Assembly (NCBI GenBank): GCA_027575805.1 | Contig: JANBPU010000151.1 | Location: forward strand, 1 to 39,830 | DNA length: 39,830 nucleotides | DNA from: Mycoemilia scoparia | Taxonomy: Eukaryota; Kickxellomycota; Kickxellomycetes; Kickxellales; Kickxellaceae | Direction of reading: 5' to 3' | Translations under genes and position numbers: made by a program | Shown: positions 1 through 10,756 of the stretch, one piece after another | Numbering within the stretch: position 1 is the stretch's first letter | Layout: each line of letters opens with the position of its first letter | The notes under the pieces: model-generated | Database searches by the model: none | Told to the model about the DNA's origin: nothing | Seen by the model: only the letters and a program-made list of their open reading frames with translations

Positions 1-99
1 AGTTTTCTTCAGTGGGAAGCATCTTTTTTGATACTTTTATAGGCCAAAAAGAGGTGGGGCCGATATAGGTATAAAAAGAAAAGTGGAGAAGAGATAGCC

Positions 100-192
100 G
101 CCCGGTTAGCTCAGTTAGGTAGAGCATTGGACTTTTAAGGGTATTTCCCGTAAGAAATCCAAGGGTCGCGAGTTCGAGCCTCGCATTGGGCG
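100..192 (+). tRNA. tK(UUU): tRNA-Lys (anticodon UUU) with a 19-nt intron
   Basis: A full cloverleaf can be folded. The 7-bp acceptor stem pairs GCCCGGT (100-106) with ATTGGGC (185-191), with discriminator G192. The D arm (TAGCTCAGTTAGGTAGAGC) is standard. The anticodon stem pairs TTGGA (127-131) with TCCAA (158-162), and the T arm is GCGAG-TTCGAGC-CTCGC. The anticodon loop reads CTTTTAA, giving anticodon TTT (134-136). An intron at 138-156 sits one base 3' of the anticodon, the usual position for nuclear tRNA introns. CCA is not encoded. A T5 run at 196-200 is the likely Pol III terminator, and a TATAAAAAG stretch lies about 30 bp upstream. Confidence 0.95.
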
Positions 193-803
193 CAATTTTT
201 ATTGTTTGATGTTATGTTGCTTTTCTTGTTTTTTCCCCTATCATTATCAATTATCTATACATAAATACTCTCACATTATGTTGGTTGACTCTTTGCAACT
301 TTCCAAAAAAAAAAAAAAAAAACATCAAACACTTAAACAGCAATATCCACTAATTTTGCAAATACATTTATTGTTTCATCTTTACCCAATTATTCTATTA
401 AAATAAGCGAGACTAAAGTTTAGCTTTACTGATTCAAATATAGCAGCACATTTTTTCAAAAACCAACCATAATGGCCAATTTAATTTAAAAGGAAAAACA
501 GTTGCTGCTATCAAGTAACCAGAAAAGACAGCAAAAGACAGTATACAAAATTAAAGCAAAATATTTCTTGGATAAAAGGAAAGAGAGTGGTTGTGGTGAT
601 GATGATGTTGCTGGCGGAAATTGCCAGCAAAACACATGTTAGTACAGATTAAAAAACCAGTGAATACAGGAGGGAATTATAATGGCAAAAGCCATTTGAT
701 TGATGTGTAGTAAAAGTATGTGTGCGTGTATGATATGCGTGCAAAGGTTTACAAAATAGGGCTCTGGAGAGTGGGGGATGTTGGGAATGAGAGACGGGTC
801 AGC
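193..803. other. Intergenic spacer with an A18 tract
   Basis: AT-rich spacer between the tRNA terminator and the 3' end of the LisH-domain gene on the minus strand. It holds an 18-base A run at 305-322. I see no convincing gene; the right-hand part probably contains the 3' UTR of the LisH gene. Confidence 0.6.
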
Positions 804-3800
804 TTATGCCTTTGCGCTTTGTTTCTCGGCAGGCGGACCACTCGAGTTTTCACTGTTATCGACGCTATCATTTGTACCAGTGTTTCCGTTATTATTGTTG
901 TTATTTCCGTTGCCCAGCATTGAGGTTGATGTCATGAGCCCATCGATCGTGGCTTCCGATGTTCTTCCTAGTGTCTGGGACATCAGTTCTTCAAAGTTAA
1001 TGTTGCCAAGTCCCAGAGAAAGGGCACCATTCCCGTCTGCCGCTGAGCTGCCGCCAAAGTTCATAAAGTCTGCCATGGAGTCGTCATTGGGCATTTGGAA
1101 TAGACTATCTGAAAATCCTGTGAGAAACTCTGCAGAGAGTCCATTAGCATCTTTCCCAGAAGAATCAAATCCCATGTTTGAGCTTTGCGAGAACATATTC
1201 ATGCCTGGCTTTCCAGAATTGCTAAAGTAGTTGTACTCATATGTCCCGTTAGTCAGCGCATTGATGTCAAGCGTTGGGACGGCATCTCCCGATAACAGCC
1301 CGTTGCCTTGTATTGACGACGATAAGCCGCCCCCACTCGTGCTGACTGGCGCATGCGACTCCATTGTGCTTGAGATAGAAGTGGTTTCGTTTCCAGAGAC
1401 CTGTGTGACATTGTTATTATTATTATTATTATTGGCGCTGTTGTTGTTGCCACCATCTGTCCCGCCGGGCGTTGCCTTTGTGTCTACAGCACCAGCAGCC
1501 TTGGTGTTTTGGGCTTCGGATGTTGCAGCACTACCCTTGGTGATGTTGCTTGCTTTGGCCCCAAATCCATCCTGCTTGTTCGTTTTACGACCGGCATTGC
1601 TGGGCGTCTTTGACACTTGGGAAGCTGCATTGCTGTTGCTTGGGTTCTTTTCTCCACCTGCATTTGTCGTGTTTTTCGCTGAACCAGTGGCCGTACCCTT
1701 TGCCTTTTTTACCTAAAAGTATATAATCACTGTCAACCTAAAGTATAAAACAAGATGCGTGCAGTAATGTATGGTACCCACCGTTCTCCGTGGCTTCCCG
1801 GAAGACTGAGATACCCTGCGCCCTGTGGGTGGCGGTGCTGATGATTTGGTTGAGACTGCCGAGTCACCCTTCGTGGATCCCTTGCCAAAGTTGCCTGATT
1901 GAGCCTTTGGTATGGGTATACTTGGCTGGGACGTGGTTTGCATACTGGTGTTGGGTTGCGAAATCTCTTGGCCATGGTTTTTCTCAGTGTCCTTTGAATT
2001 TGGCGCCGTAGATGCTGGGGGGTATGTGGTCTGTATGCTTTGACCACCATCGCTTTGTACTGTTGAAGCGCGAACTTGGGGCGCTTGGTTGGGCTCTGAA
2101 TTTTTGACACCTATTGTCGACCCTGTTGCCATTTGCTGCTGCTGCTGCTGCACACTTGTTTGCACATGATTCGACTCAGCTTTGATCGGCTGCTGGCCTC
2201 CAGATGGTCCCTGCATTTTGTTAGGGAATCCTCCTGAACCCATAGCCGGATGGCCCTGGAAGCTGTTCATCCCCTGGCCAACAAGCCCGGGGTGGTGTCC
2301 CATTCCAGGCTGTTGATGCTGCATTAGTCTGTTCTGCGCATTAGCTGCGTTCTGCATTTGGATAAACCCGCCCTGCTGGTATGCCATTGCATTTTTCCTT
2401 TGCTGTTGGAGTTGGAGTTGTTGCTGTTGTGTCAGCATATTAGGATTGTACATCATCCCTGCCTGTTGCATCCCTTGCTGCTGTGGTTGTATCGGTGGAG
2501 AAACCATTGCTTGAAACTGCTGTGCGTTTAATCCCCCCATTCCGGGGTTCTGGGATTTATTATCCTGCATCTGTTGATGATTATTTCCATGCACACTCTG
2601 ATTAATCTGAGGATGTCCTGGCCCACCTTGAGGATTTCCTCCAACTGGGGTCATCTGTCGCACTGGCTCGCTACCTCTCGAAGTGGCCATTGTTTGCTGG
2701 ACACCGTTTCCACCCTTCCCAATCCCCATATTAGGTACAGCAGACCCGGCGGTAATCAATGGGGATGATATTGATGACGACCTCGTGTTAATTCCGTTAC
2801 GGTTGTACATTGTTGATGGTGATATTGTTGGTGAGCGTATATCCCCTTTAACTGTACCAGCTTTGTTTTGAGGGCTGGTGGCAGGATTTTTGTAGGGCCC
2901 AGAATTTGGTTGATCTGAATTTTGCTTTTTGTCTACAGCTTGTACTTGGGGTGGGTGACCTGCCAAGTTTTGTTGCGGCTGGATGTGTGACTGTAGGGGG
3001 ATGGACGCCTTTGCATGATTTATAAACTGCTTATACTGCATGGCCGACATTCCGGGGGGCAGACCAATGTCTTGAGACCTGTCATTCTGGGGGTGGCTAT
3101 TTTGCTCAGGGCGAAGGCTGGCATTATTATTGTTGTTGTTGTTGTTGTTGCTGTTATCGGATGCAAACCCATTGGTGTTAGGGTTCATACCGTGTCCTCC
3201 CTGTAAGCTTGCTTGCATTTCCATCATAGCTTTTTGGCGAGCTATTTTTGCGTTTGCAAACTGTTGTGGTGAATTACTCGCAGCAGTTCTTCTTTTCTTT
3301 GGAACCTGGCCACCTTCTGTCTTGAATGTCTCGTCTTTTCTAACATTTCCGTTGGCTTCGTGTAATAGATCCGCATCCGACATGGTGCTTTAGAATATAT
3401 AGCATGTTATTGAAAAAGAGTTAGCATTAAACCATATAAATGAATGTTGCTAATAGTTTTATTTAAAGCCTTACCCATCCATGCGCTTTCCATTTTGATT
3501 CAGTGTTGTATGAGAGAACCTTGATCCCTAAAGTATTGAAAAGCAATTTTTGTATCATTAAAAGATATCGGCCATCATAGCGCTCCCATGTTCTCATGGC
3601 AGTGAGAGATGTAGGAACTATCTATGTTTAGCATACATGTATATATTTACATGTCCAGGAAATATACTACAAAGGTTGTACTTGTGGCAGTGTGTATATA
3701 TACTCGCAGTCTATTCTAACATGATGCTGCTCTTTGACTCACTTACCTGTACAAGCTGGATATAAAATCTTATCGAATCAGGAGTTTTGTAGTGCGATGA

Positions 3801-4448
3801 GGTCGATGTTGCGTAGTATACGTCCCAATAAGTGTCCCACCACCTTGAGAGATATGAGCTATCAGGCGATCTTAGATTATAGGGCAAGCGCACTGATGGC
3901 AAACTAATCTGTTGTCTGTTCACCACTGCGTTTGATGGCTGCGGCTTCTCTTGGAAAACAGGGTCATCAGGTGCAGGTGCGTTGAGAGGGAGATTTGAGC
4001 ACTCTGACATAAACGAGGCAGCCGTGGTGGTGAAGCCCCGCTTCCTCAGATAGTCGTAGATGTACGCATTCAATCTATGAAGATATTCAAAATATGTTGA
4101 GTGGGGCTGATGTAAGAACAGCTATGCACAAGGTTTGGGGAGCAACAGGGCTTCGCTTGTACGTGTGTGGCTCAACAAGCAGTATATGTTTATGCGTCTC
4201 AGTGAAGGGCGTTGACACCAAGACGTCTTGCACAGTCGCCCACAATATTACCCACGCCTTTCAAAGCTGCATGCTTGAGAAATAAAGGGGGGCATGGAAC
4301 TCTCCTTCGCCTCCAATGAAGGGACATGCTTGAAGATTCGCAAATGAAGGTGGGTGGGTGGAAGCTGGGCGCTAAGCATTGCAAGGGCATGACCTCGCAC
4401 GATTTGTATAGATGTAAAGTCGACCACTTACATGTTCTCATGAGTCAT
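804..4448 (-). CDS. LisH/LUFS-domain transcriptional regulator (Flo8/SSBP/LEUNIG-like), 5 exons
   Basis: Exons on the minus strand are 4432-4448, 3747-4074, 3475-3527, 1782-3387 and 804-1712, giving about 970 aa with phases agreeing at every junction. Residues 6-38 (ILNAYIYDYLRKRGF...) form a LisH dimerisation motif. A WWDTYWDVYYA stretch near residues 84-94 follows; this pairing is the LUFS module shared by Flo8-type fungal factors, animal SSBPs and plant LEUNIG. The rest is low complexity: poly-Asn runs, Gln-rich blocks and Ser/Thr/Gly-rich segments, as in transcriptional co-regulators. A short basic KKRR follows the LUFS region. The start is taken in a 17-nt first exon (MTHENI), because the LisH helix needs the Ile-Leu created by that splice. 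Donor sites are GTAAGT, GTAAGT, GTAAGG and GTGGGT. Specific targets cannot be inferred. An extra exon in the 357-nt first intron cannot be excluded. Confidence 0.85.
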
Positions 4449-5329
4449 TTTCACCGCCGCCAGTCTGGCGCTTGTAGAGACAGGGAAAATAGTACCAGTG
4501 CTGATAGAAGAAATGCGGGAGCAAGCAAGGTGTTGGTTGTTGTGTACTGGTTGCTGGCACTTAGCGGCAATTGTGGCAGTAGGCTAATGTGTGAACGGGT
4601 GTGTGGCAGTACAAATGCCCATGCGTGAACCGGATAAAGTGGGGAAGCAATAAAGTTGAAAAGTAGGAATTAGAAAGGGAGAGCGAGTAAAGGCTTTAAG
4701 GGGCCGGTTGGAATATGCATGCTGTTAACCCGACGAGGCCAGCCTGGGCTTGCTTCTCACGCGGCCGCTTCATAAAGGTATGAGATAATGCGCGCTCCTC
4801 CGCTCCTCATCATCGCCTGCTTTTCTCCCAGTGACAGTCGAGGCCTCCCACCCACTCTGCCCTGGATTGTTTTCCTTCAAGTGGGCGCACTCTTGTTTGT
4901 TTGGCCAGCACTCTCAGGATTGGGAACCATGCTGGCCTGTCGAATAACCTTCTGTGGCTCGGGCAGAGGGACGGTGTTTTGGTCACCATTTAACTGGGCC
5001 TAGGGAATATACGTGATCCTATCAAGCCCGAGGCGGCGATGGGTTTGCCGGAGCGCTGGCAACGCTCTTTGAAATACGTACAGGAGGCCTTCCCTTCTCT
5101 CTTGCCTGTTTCTCTTGTATCAAATACATCTATGTATGCCAGGAACTGGGCTATGACAGGGGAGTTTCAGTAGCAATGATGGCTCACTTTGGGCCAGAGG
5201 GCAACCACAGATTTGTGGTGGCAGTACTCCCAATAGCCCAAATCTCCATCCAAGGTAAGTGTCATGCTGATCGTCTTTGTTTTTGACACCTACAGGGTTA
5301 AACAAGTTCAAAAATACATACTTACAAAC

Positions 5330-5488
5330 ATATGCAAGAGTCTCCTCTAAAGGGATATTATGATATTCCCCTGGATACCAGCCAATCATCACTGGAACTA
5401 AAGCTAAAATGTATGGGCTATATATTGATTTCCAGGGAATATATGAGGGTGTCTATCTGTTCCCTTTTGGCGGAGAGCTTGACATATG
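5330..5488 (+). mobile_element. MITE-like repeat family 1, copy 1
   Basis: Begins CATATGCAAGAGTCTCC and ends GAGAGCTTGACATATG. Its ends are imperfect terminal inverted repeats of about 27 bp, both reading inward to AAAGGGA. Roughly 93% identical by eye, over about 150 bp, to the inverted copy at 8379-8537. A TA target duplication is possible because CATATG borders both ends, but it is not proven. There is no transposase inside, so it would be non-autonomous. Confidence 0.65.
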
Positions 5489-5528
5489 CAATAGATTAGG
5501 CATTAGATAAGCATTGGCTCCAGAGAGT

Positions 5529-5539
5529 TACACACACAT

Positions 5540-5573
<34 letters not shown>
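5529..5573. repeat. CA/TA microsatellite
   Basis: A tract of CA repeats running directly into about 13 TA repeats. Confidence 0.9.
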
Positions 5574-5579
<6 letters not shown>

Positions 5580-6159
5580 AGGAATTGCAAACCTTACTAT
5601 TTATTATGGCCACCACAAGAAAGTCTCTACGGTCCATAATGGATCAGGGGTACATGGGCTCTTCTTGAGCATCACCACGAACAACTCATTCTGGTGAAAC
5701 TGAGCTTGTGATGACAGGAGTGTGATACCTGGGCTAATCTTGTATGCCCAGCACATGGCGCTACTTCAAGAGACTGCTGTGTCTAATAAAATTGGGTGGG
5801 ACATTCTATCATACTCAAAACTTCCCCAAAATGCAAGCACATTTGTTTTTGGAATGAAGTGTTAGTTGAGATCCAATTTAAAGCATAATTTAAATAAATC
5901 TGATCAGGAATACAAATAAGCAGCCAATTAGATAGTTTGTTGGGAAGAAAAAAAATTTGCAATAGTTACTTGTGGTTTTCAAGAAATTTTTATTAGGTGG
6001 GGAGATAGAGAGATAGAGACAAAGTTAAGAAGGGAGGGATAGCAGCCAGGCCTTTTCCTTCTTATCTTCCTTGTCCGCTTTCACGCTTATTAAAAATCGC
6101 CCCCACCTTGCGACGGCACCTAGCTACTAGCAGTACTTTTACATATATTATCACACAAA

Positions 6160-8019
6160 ATGTCTACCGAAGAATATCAGGGAGCCATCGGTATTGATCT
6201 TGGTACCACATACTCTTGTGTCGCCGTCTGGGAAGGCGAGCGTGTCGAAATCATTGCCAATGAGCAGGGTAATCGCACCACCCCTTCTTATGTCGCCTTC
6301 AATGACACTGAGCGTCTTATTGGTGATGCTGCTAAGAACCAGTCCGCCATGAACCCAAAGAACACCGTTTTCGATGCCAAGCGTCTTATCGGCCGTCGCT
6401 TCGACGACCAGTCCGTCAAGAAGGATCGCGAGCACTGGCCCTTCACCATTGTCGAGAAGGACGAGCAGCCATACATTCAGGTCACTTTCCAGGGTGAAGA
6501 GAAGACCTTCTCTCCCCAGGAGATCTCCTCCATTGTCCTCACCAAGATGAAGGAGACCGCTGAAGCCAAGCTCGGAAAGACCGTCAAGAAGGCCGTTATC
6601 ACTGTCCCCGCCTACTTCAATGATGCCCAGAGAAACGCCACCAAGGATGCCGGTGTTATTGCTGGTCTTGATGTTCTCCGCATCATCAACGAGCCTACCG
6701 CCGCTGCCATTGCCTACGGTTTGGACAAGAAAGATAGCACAGAGAAGAACGTTCTCATCTTCGATCTTGGTGGTGGTACTTTCGATGTATCCCTCCTTAC
6801 CATTGCTGGTGGTATCTTCAGCGTAAAGGCCACTGCTGGTGACACCCATCTTGGTGGTGAAGATTTCGACAACACCCTCGTCAACTTCTTTGTTGAGGAC
6901 TTTGAAAAGAAGAAGAAGGTCAAGGGTATCCGCGAAGATTCCCGTGCCCTCCGCCGTCTCCGCACCGCTTGCGAGCGTGCCAAGCGTACCCTTTCTTCCC
7001 TAACCCGCACTACTATTGAAATTGACTCTCTCTTCGATGGCATTGACTACGAGGCTGCCATCACCCGTGCCAAGTTCGAAGAGCTCAACAGCGCTCTCTT
7101 CCAGAACACTCTTGACCCTGTCAAGAAGGTCATCAAGGACTCCGGCATTGCCAAGAAGGACATCCACGATGTCGTCCTTGTTGGCGGTTCCACCCGTATC
7201 CCCAAGATCCAGAACCTCTTGCAGGAATTCTTTGACGGAAAGGAGCTCAACCGCTCCATCAACCCCGACGAAGCCGTCGCCTACGGTGCCGCCGTTCAGG
7301 GTGCTATCCTCACCAACACTGCTGATTCCTCCAAGACCCAGGACATCCTTCTCCTTGACGTTGTCCCTCTTTCTCTCGGTGTTGAAATGGAGGGTGGTGT
7401 CATGGGTGTAGTTGTTCCCCGCAACACCCCCATCCCCACCATCAAGAAGCGTGTCTTCACCACTACTCACGATAACCAGACCAGCGTTGAGTTCCCCATC
7501 TACGAAGGTGAGCGTGTCATGACCAAGGACAACAACCTTCTCGGTAACTTCGACCTCAATGGTATTCTTCCTCAACCACGCAACATCCCTGAGATCGAGG
7601 TCACTTTCGATCTTGATGCCAACGGTATCCTCAAGGTCAGCGCTCTTGACAAAGCTTCCGGCCGCAACGCCAATGTTACCATCTCCAAGTCAACTGGTCA
7701 CCTTTCCGCCGCTGAAATCGAACGCATGGTCTCTGACGCCGAGAAGTTCAAGAAGGAGGACAAGGAACGCGAAGAAGAGATCCAGGCCAAGCAGACACTT
7801 GAGCAGAGCATCTACCAAATCGAGGAGAACCTCTCCAACCCTAAGGTTTCTGACCGCCTCATGCGCTCTGACCGCGTGGCTCTTGAGAAGGCCCTCGCTG
7901 ACGCTCTTGAACTCCTTGACATCTCCAACACCGAAGGATCAAAAGACAAAATTACCTCCGCCAAAAACAAGCTCGACCGTGCTGCCCTCCGTGCTTTCTC
8001 TAACATCCGCAGAAAGTAA
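6160..8019 (+). CDS. SSB1: Ribosome-associated Hsp70, SSB type
   Basis: An intronless 619-aa cytosolic Hsp70 that binds nascent chains at the ribosome with RAC in fungi. The ATPase domain has [11 protein letters not shown] at 10-20, [24 protein letters not shown] and [11 protein letters not shown]. The substrate-binding domain follows, then a short helical lid ending in NIRRK. The length and the absence of a C-terminal EEVD separate it from SSA-type cytosolic Hsp70s and match SSB. Internal signatures such as SLFDGIDYE and TFSPQEIS also fit SSB better. Codon use is strongly biased to C-ending codons (GCC, GTC, CTC, AAG) relative to most neighbours, as expected of a highly expressed gene. The ATG has an A at -3 (AAAATGTCT). 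The gene is bracketed by inverted family-1 repeat copies. Confidence 0.95.
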   Translation: MSTEEYQGAIGIDLGTTYSCVAVWEGERVEIIANEQGNRTTPSYVAFNDTERLIGDAAKNQSAMNPKNTVFDAKRLIGRRFDDQSVKKDREHWPFTIVEKDEQPYIQVTFQGEEKTFSPQEISSIVLTKMKETAEAKLGKTVKKAVITVPAYFNDAQRNATKDAGVIAGLDVLRIINEPTAAAIAYGLDKKDSTEKNVLIFDLGGGTFDVSLLTIAGGIFSVKATAGDTHLGGEDFDNTLVNFFVEDFEKKKKVKGIREDSRALRRLRTACERAKRTLSSLTRTTIEIDSLFDGIDYEAAITRAKFEELNSALFQNTLDPVKKVIKDSGIAKKDIHDVVLVGGSTRIPKIQNLLQEFFDGKELNRSINPDEAVAYGAAVQGAILTNTADSSKTQDILLLDVVPLSLGVEMEGGVMGVVVPRNTPIPTIKKRVFTTTHDNQTSVEFPIYEGERVMTKDNNLLGNFDLNGILPQPRNIPEIEVTFDLDANGILKVSALDKASGRNANVTISKSTGHLSAAEIERMVSDAEKFKKEDKEREEEIQAKQTLEQSIYQIEENLSNPKVSDRLMRSDRVALEKALADALELLDISNTEGSKDKITSAKNKLDRAALRAFSNIRRK

Positions 8020-8239
8020 ATCATATAACTACTGTTGATCATTGTTTACCTTTTTGAAGTCATATAAATCTACATTATAATAGACATTATAATCCACCAA
8101 TTTTTACCATGTTAATTTCAAGTCCTATTGGAACCACCCTAGAGCTTTGAAACTCTAAAACGTAGTCATGATGACAACTCTGCGAGAATAGGCTAATGTT
8201 TATTCATAACTCCTTGATTATATGTTCAGATTTCACAAG

Positions 8240-8345
8240 GCCATAGACAAAAATTGGACCCCAGGAGTTGCATATGGATTAACTCATTGATCTGAAAATT
8301 GAGGACCCATTTCTACCTACTATATATTCAGTCACTGGCGAAATT
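8240..8345 (+). pseudogene. Degenerate coding-like remnant related to 16961-17160
   Basis: One forward frame reads FLPTIYSVTGEISSY, which matches FLPTIDAITSEILQY encoded on the minus strand at about 17000-17070. The preceding DNA (CCCAGGAGTTG...) is also shared. Stops and frameshifts interrupt both copies. The origin is unknown; it could be an old transposon ORF or a dispersed gene fragment. Confidence 0.45.
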
Positions 8346-8378
8346 TCATCATATACACAGAAATTGGCTTTTTTGCTA

Positions 8379-8537
8379 CATATGTCAAGCTCTCCACTAA
8401 AAGGGAACAGATAGACACCCTCATATATTCCTTGGAAATTAATCTGTAGCACACACATTTTAGCTGTAGTTCCAGTGATGATTGGCTGGTATCCAGGGGA
8501 ATATCATAATATCCCTTTAGAGGAGACCTCTCTGCCA
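8379..8537 (-). mobile_element. MITE-like repeat family 1, copy 2 (inverted)
   Basis: Reverse-complement copy of the 5330-5488 element. On the plus strand it begins CATATGTCAAGCTCTCC; at the right end the terminal repeat is degenerate (CCCTTTAGAGGAGACC, then CTCTCTGCC). About ten mismatches against copy 1 were counted by eye. Confidence 0.65.
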
Positions 8538-8911
8538 TAATATCATAGGTATGCCAGATACTTGGGTATTCATAACTAATTTTCCTTTTTGGCTGAGATT
8601 CTCTAACGGTTCAAGTCCATTCTAATTATAAAGACACGAATTTTGTGGATCCACTTTTTACAAAATAGACCTAATCAATTGAGAAACCTAGTTTTAGCAG
8701 CGAACCAATACACAACATTTAACCATTAAACTATACAAAATAATCCTTGTGATGTTTTAAAATGAATGTATTGCACAAAAATGGTTGGATCAAGTACGCG
8801 TTTATGGTTTTAAACAAGCATCTGGCAAAATAATTCATAAAGTATATCTTAATGACAGGGCACTGTGCCCATACAAAATATGATGTTGCTTATAGGCAAT
8901 GCGAGACCTTA

Positions 8912-10144
8912 TTAATTTGTCTTTTGGCGCTTTTGGTTTCTGCCCTTCTGGTTGTTCCCTTTACCGAATCTCTTTCCAAAACTCTTTGATGTGTTCTTGA
9001 TATATTTTTCGGCATCCTCCTCAGTTCCAGACTTTACAGTAATCTTGCACTCCTCAACAGTTAGGGCGTTTTCTTCGGATGAATACTTTTCTACAACTTT
9101 TTCGGCAATGGGTTCTTTGAATTTAACTATGGCTTCTCCATCTCTTGACCTGAAGTCAACATAGTAAAACTCCCCTGCATCTTGAAGCTTTTCCTTCAGA
9201 TCAGCAAGCTTTATTTCCTCAGTAATACCCTGGAGGACAACAATATGAGGAACAATTTCATTTGGCTCCTGTTCCTTGTATTTTGGTGATTCTACTTTCT
9301 GGTCATCATAGTTTTCTCCGGGTTTCTGTATATCTGCCTGGATGAAGTGTCCCTTCTCCTTCTTTTCATCGTGGTACTTTTCAACAAGCATAACTGTTGC
9401 GGTGTGTTGGCCAACCTGTAGAGTCTCCTTTCCAGCAAGGTCTTTGGCCTCTTCAATAGTGGATACCTGGACAAGTACACTACCATTGAACTTTTTTCTT
9501 TTTTGGTTGATGCGTTTGCGAATGACCTCAACCTTGTAGTCCTTCTCAAGGGTCTTGGTGATCTCTTCAATAAGCAAATTTTCGTTTGTCATGTTTGGAA
9601 ATCCCTTCAAAATGACAGTTCTGTTGTACCAGTCATCAGACTTGACAAATGGATTTGTTCTGCGAATGGCATTTTCAGACTCGTTGAACTCGAGCCCACC
9701 GATCTCTTCGAGATGCTCCTTGATGAATGACTTGAGCGCCTCTACATCTGTTTCTGGCTTCCTTGCGTCCTTGGTCTCTTCTGTAGGAAATAGCTGTCTC
9801 ATACGATTGAATTTTCCAAGAACTTGAAGCTCAAACCCTATGATTATGGTTTATAAACAATTATATTTTATATAAATATTGTATCATAATTATTTAACAC
9901 TGGAGCAGTGTTACAAACGGTCATGTACACAATTATACTTACAGCCATCGTCCTGTTCAATGACATTTCGCATAAAGCTGTCGAGGTTGAGATTTGCATC
10001 GCTAAAGTAGTACTTGATTTGGCGAATAATTTCTGAATTGTCTTTTTTTGGAGCTTCTTGGGCTACTACTCCGCTTTCCTTTGCCTCTGGTGCAGGAGAA
10101 GTTGGTTTCTCATTCTGGACTTCGTTTTCAGTAGACACAGCCAT
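8912..10144 (-). CDS. LHP1: La protein (La motif + RRMs), 2 exons
   Basis: Exons are 9943-10144 and 8912-9837, giving 375 aa. The intron 9838-9942 (GTAAGT...TAG, phase 1) splits the La motif. Once joined it reads DDGWFELQVLGKFNRMR, the expected La-motif core. Order: La motif at about residues 33-125 with IIRQIKYYFSDANL at 39-52; RRM1 at about 138-225 (RTVILKGF and SVLVQVST); a second RRM-like fold at about 268-345 (PHIVVLQGI and GEAIVKFK); and a basic tail ending KGRNQKRQKTN. La proteins bind the UUU-OH 3' ends of Pol III transcripts and chaperone tRNA precursors in the nucleus. A second RRM plus a basic tail resembles animal La more than the shorter budding-yeast Lhp1. It is divergent from the sirtuin gene. 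Confidence 0.93.
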
Positions 10145-10756
10145 GACCTGTTGACAAAAAGTAAAAAAGAATTAAAAGAATACTAAAAACATTTTAATCA
10201 AAATTTTGGGTTTTTTTGGCTTCTACGTGTTTTGCCAAAGTCACGCATAAAGTTTTTCATAGTGAATTTTTGATTCTCATTAGGGCTTTGATAGTCTACT
10301 TAAATCTACTCTTGATCGCTGTTAAACCTATACGTAAAGCTTTGGCAATAGTACGCAACAGCACCCCTAGTTTTTCTTGATCATAGGGGCGATTATTTTT
10401 GAAGGGCCAAGTTTTACTAGTAAGCCGGTTTCAACCTGCATACTGGCCAAGCCTATATTATCATTGACCAACGCATCATCATGCACTATCTGCATTTAGC
10501 CCTTCAAAAATAACTACCCATATAGCCAACCCTGGTAGCGTGTAGTAGTAGTCACCGCAAAGCTGCTGCCTTCTTAGGAGAAATATAATGCTTAATGACC
10601 AATGAGTGGTCGACGCAAGAACCCATAAGATGGTTTATTGTCTGGGCAAGTGATGTCAATGTTTTTAATTGGAGACACTTGACAAAGGAGTCAAAACGAG
10701 TATAAACTGGCATTAGCAGCCAAGATCATACTATTATAAATTTCAGCCAGTCAGCC
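10145..10756. promoter_or_regulatory. Divergent promoter region between La and sirtuin genes
   Basis: A 612-bp spacer between two start codons pointing away from each other, so it must serve both promoters. It contains a family-2 inverted-repeat element (10384-10523) about 235 bp upstream of the sirtuin ATG. No clear TATA box next to either start. Confidence 0.6.
10384..10523 (+). mobile_element. MITE-like repeat family 2, copy a
   Basis: About 140 bp with terminal inverted repeats of about 25 bp. The left end is ATAGGGGCGATTATTTTTGA; the right end, reverse-complemented, is ATATGGGTAGTTATTTTTGA; both continue AGGGC. Internal sequence (TTTTACTAGTA, GCATACTGGCCA, CTGCATTTAGCCC) is shared with the copy in the sirtuin intron. 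No coding capacity. Confidence 0.7.

Larger units (their letters stand above)
4449..6159. other. Intergenic region with promoters of the LisH gene and Hsp70
   Basis: A spacer of about 1.7 kb between two divergently oriented genes. It contains one copy of inverted-repeat family 1 (5330-5488) and a CA/TA microsatellite (5529-5573). The left part (about 4700-5100) is noticeably richer in G and C than the rest. No ORF with recognisable domain content was found. Confidence 0.6.
8020..8911. other. Intergenic region with repeat remnants
   Basis: Convergent spacer holding the 3' ends of Hsp70 and the La gene. It contains a coding-like degenerate remnant (about 8240-8345) directly followed by a family-1 inverted-repeat copy (8379-8537). 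The remainder is AT-rich with no recognisable gene. Confidence 0.6.

Noticed and set aside
5176..5385. Exon-like ORF with GTAAGT donor just before the first family-1 repeat
   Set aside because: Joining 5176-5254 to 5297 gives only ~47 residues that run into the repeat and stop; no domain or promoter support.
5529..5573. CA/TA tract as a CRISPR-like or functional array
   Set aside because: It is a simple dinucleotide microsatellite; no spacer structure, and the genome is eukaryotic.
6151..6849. 232-aa ORF antisense to Hsp70 (and another at 7000-7575)
   Set aside because: Long antisense frames are a known by-product of the biased codon use of Hsp70 genes; composition and lack of domains fit a shadow.
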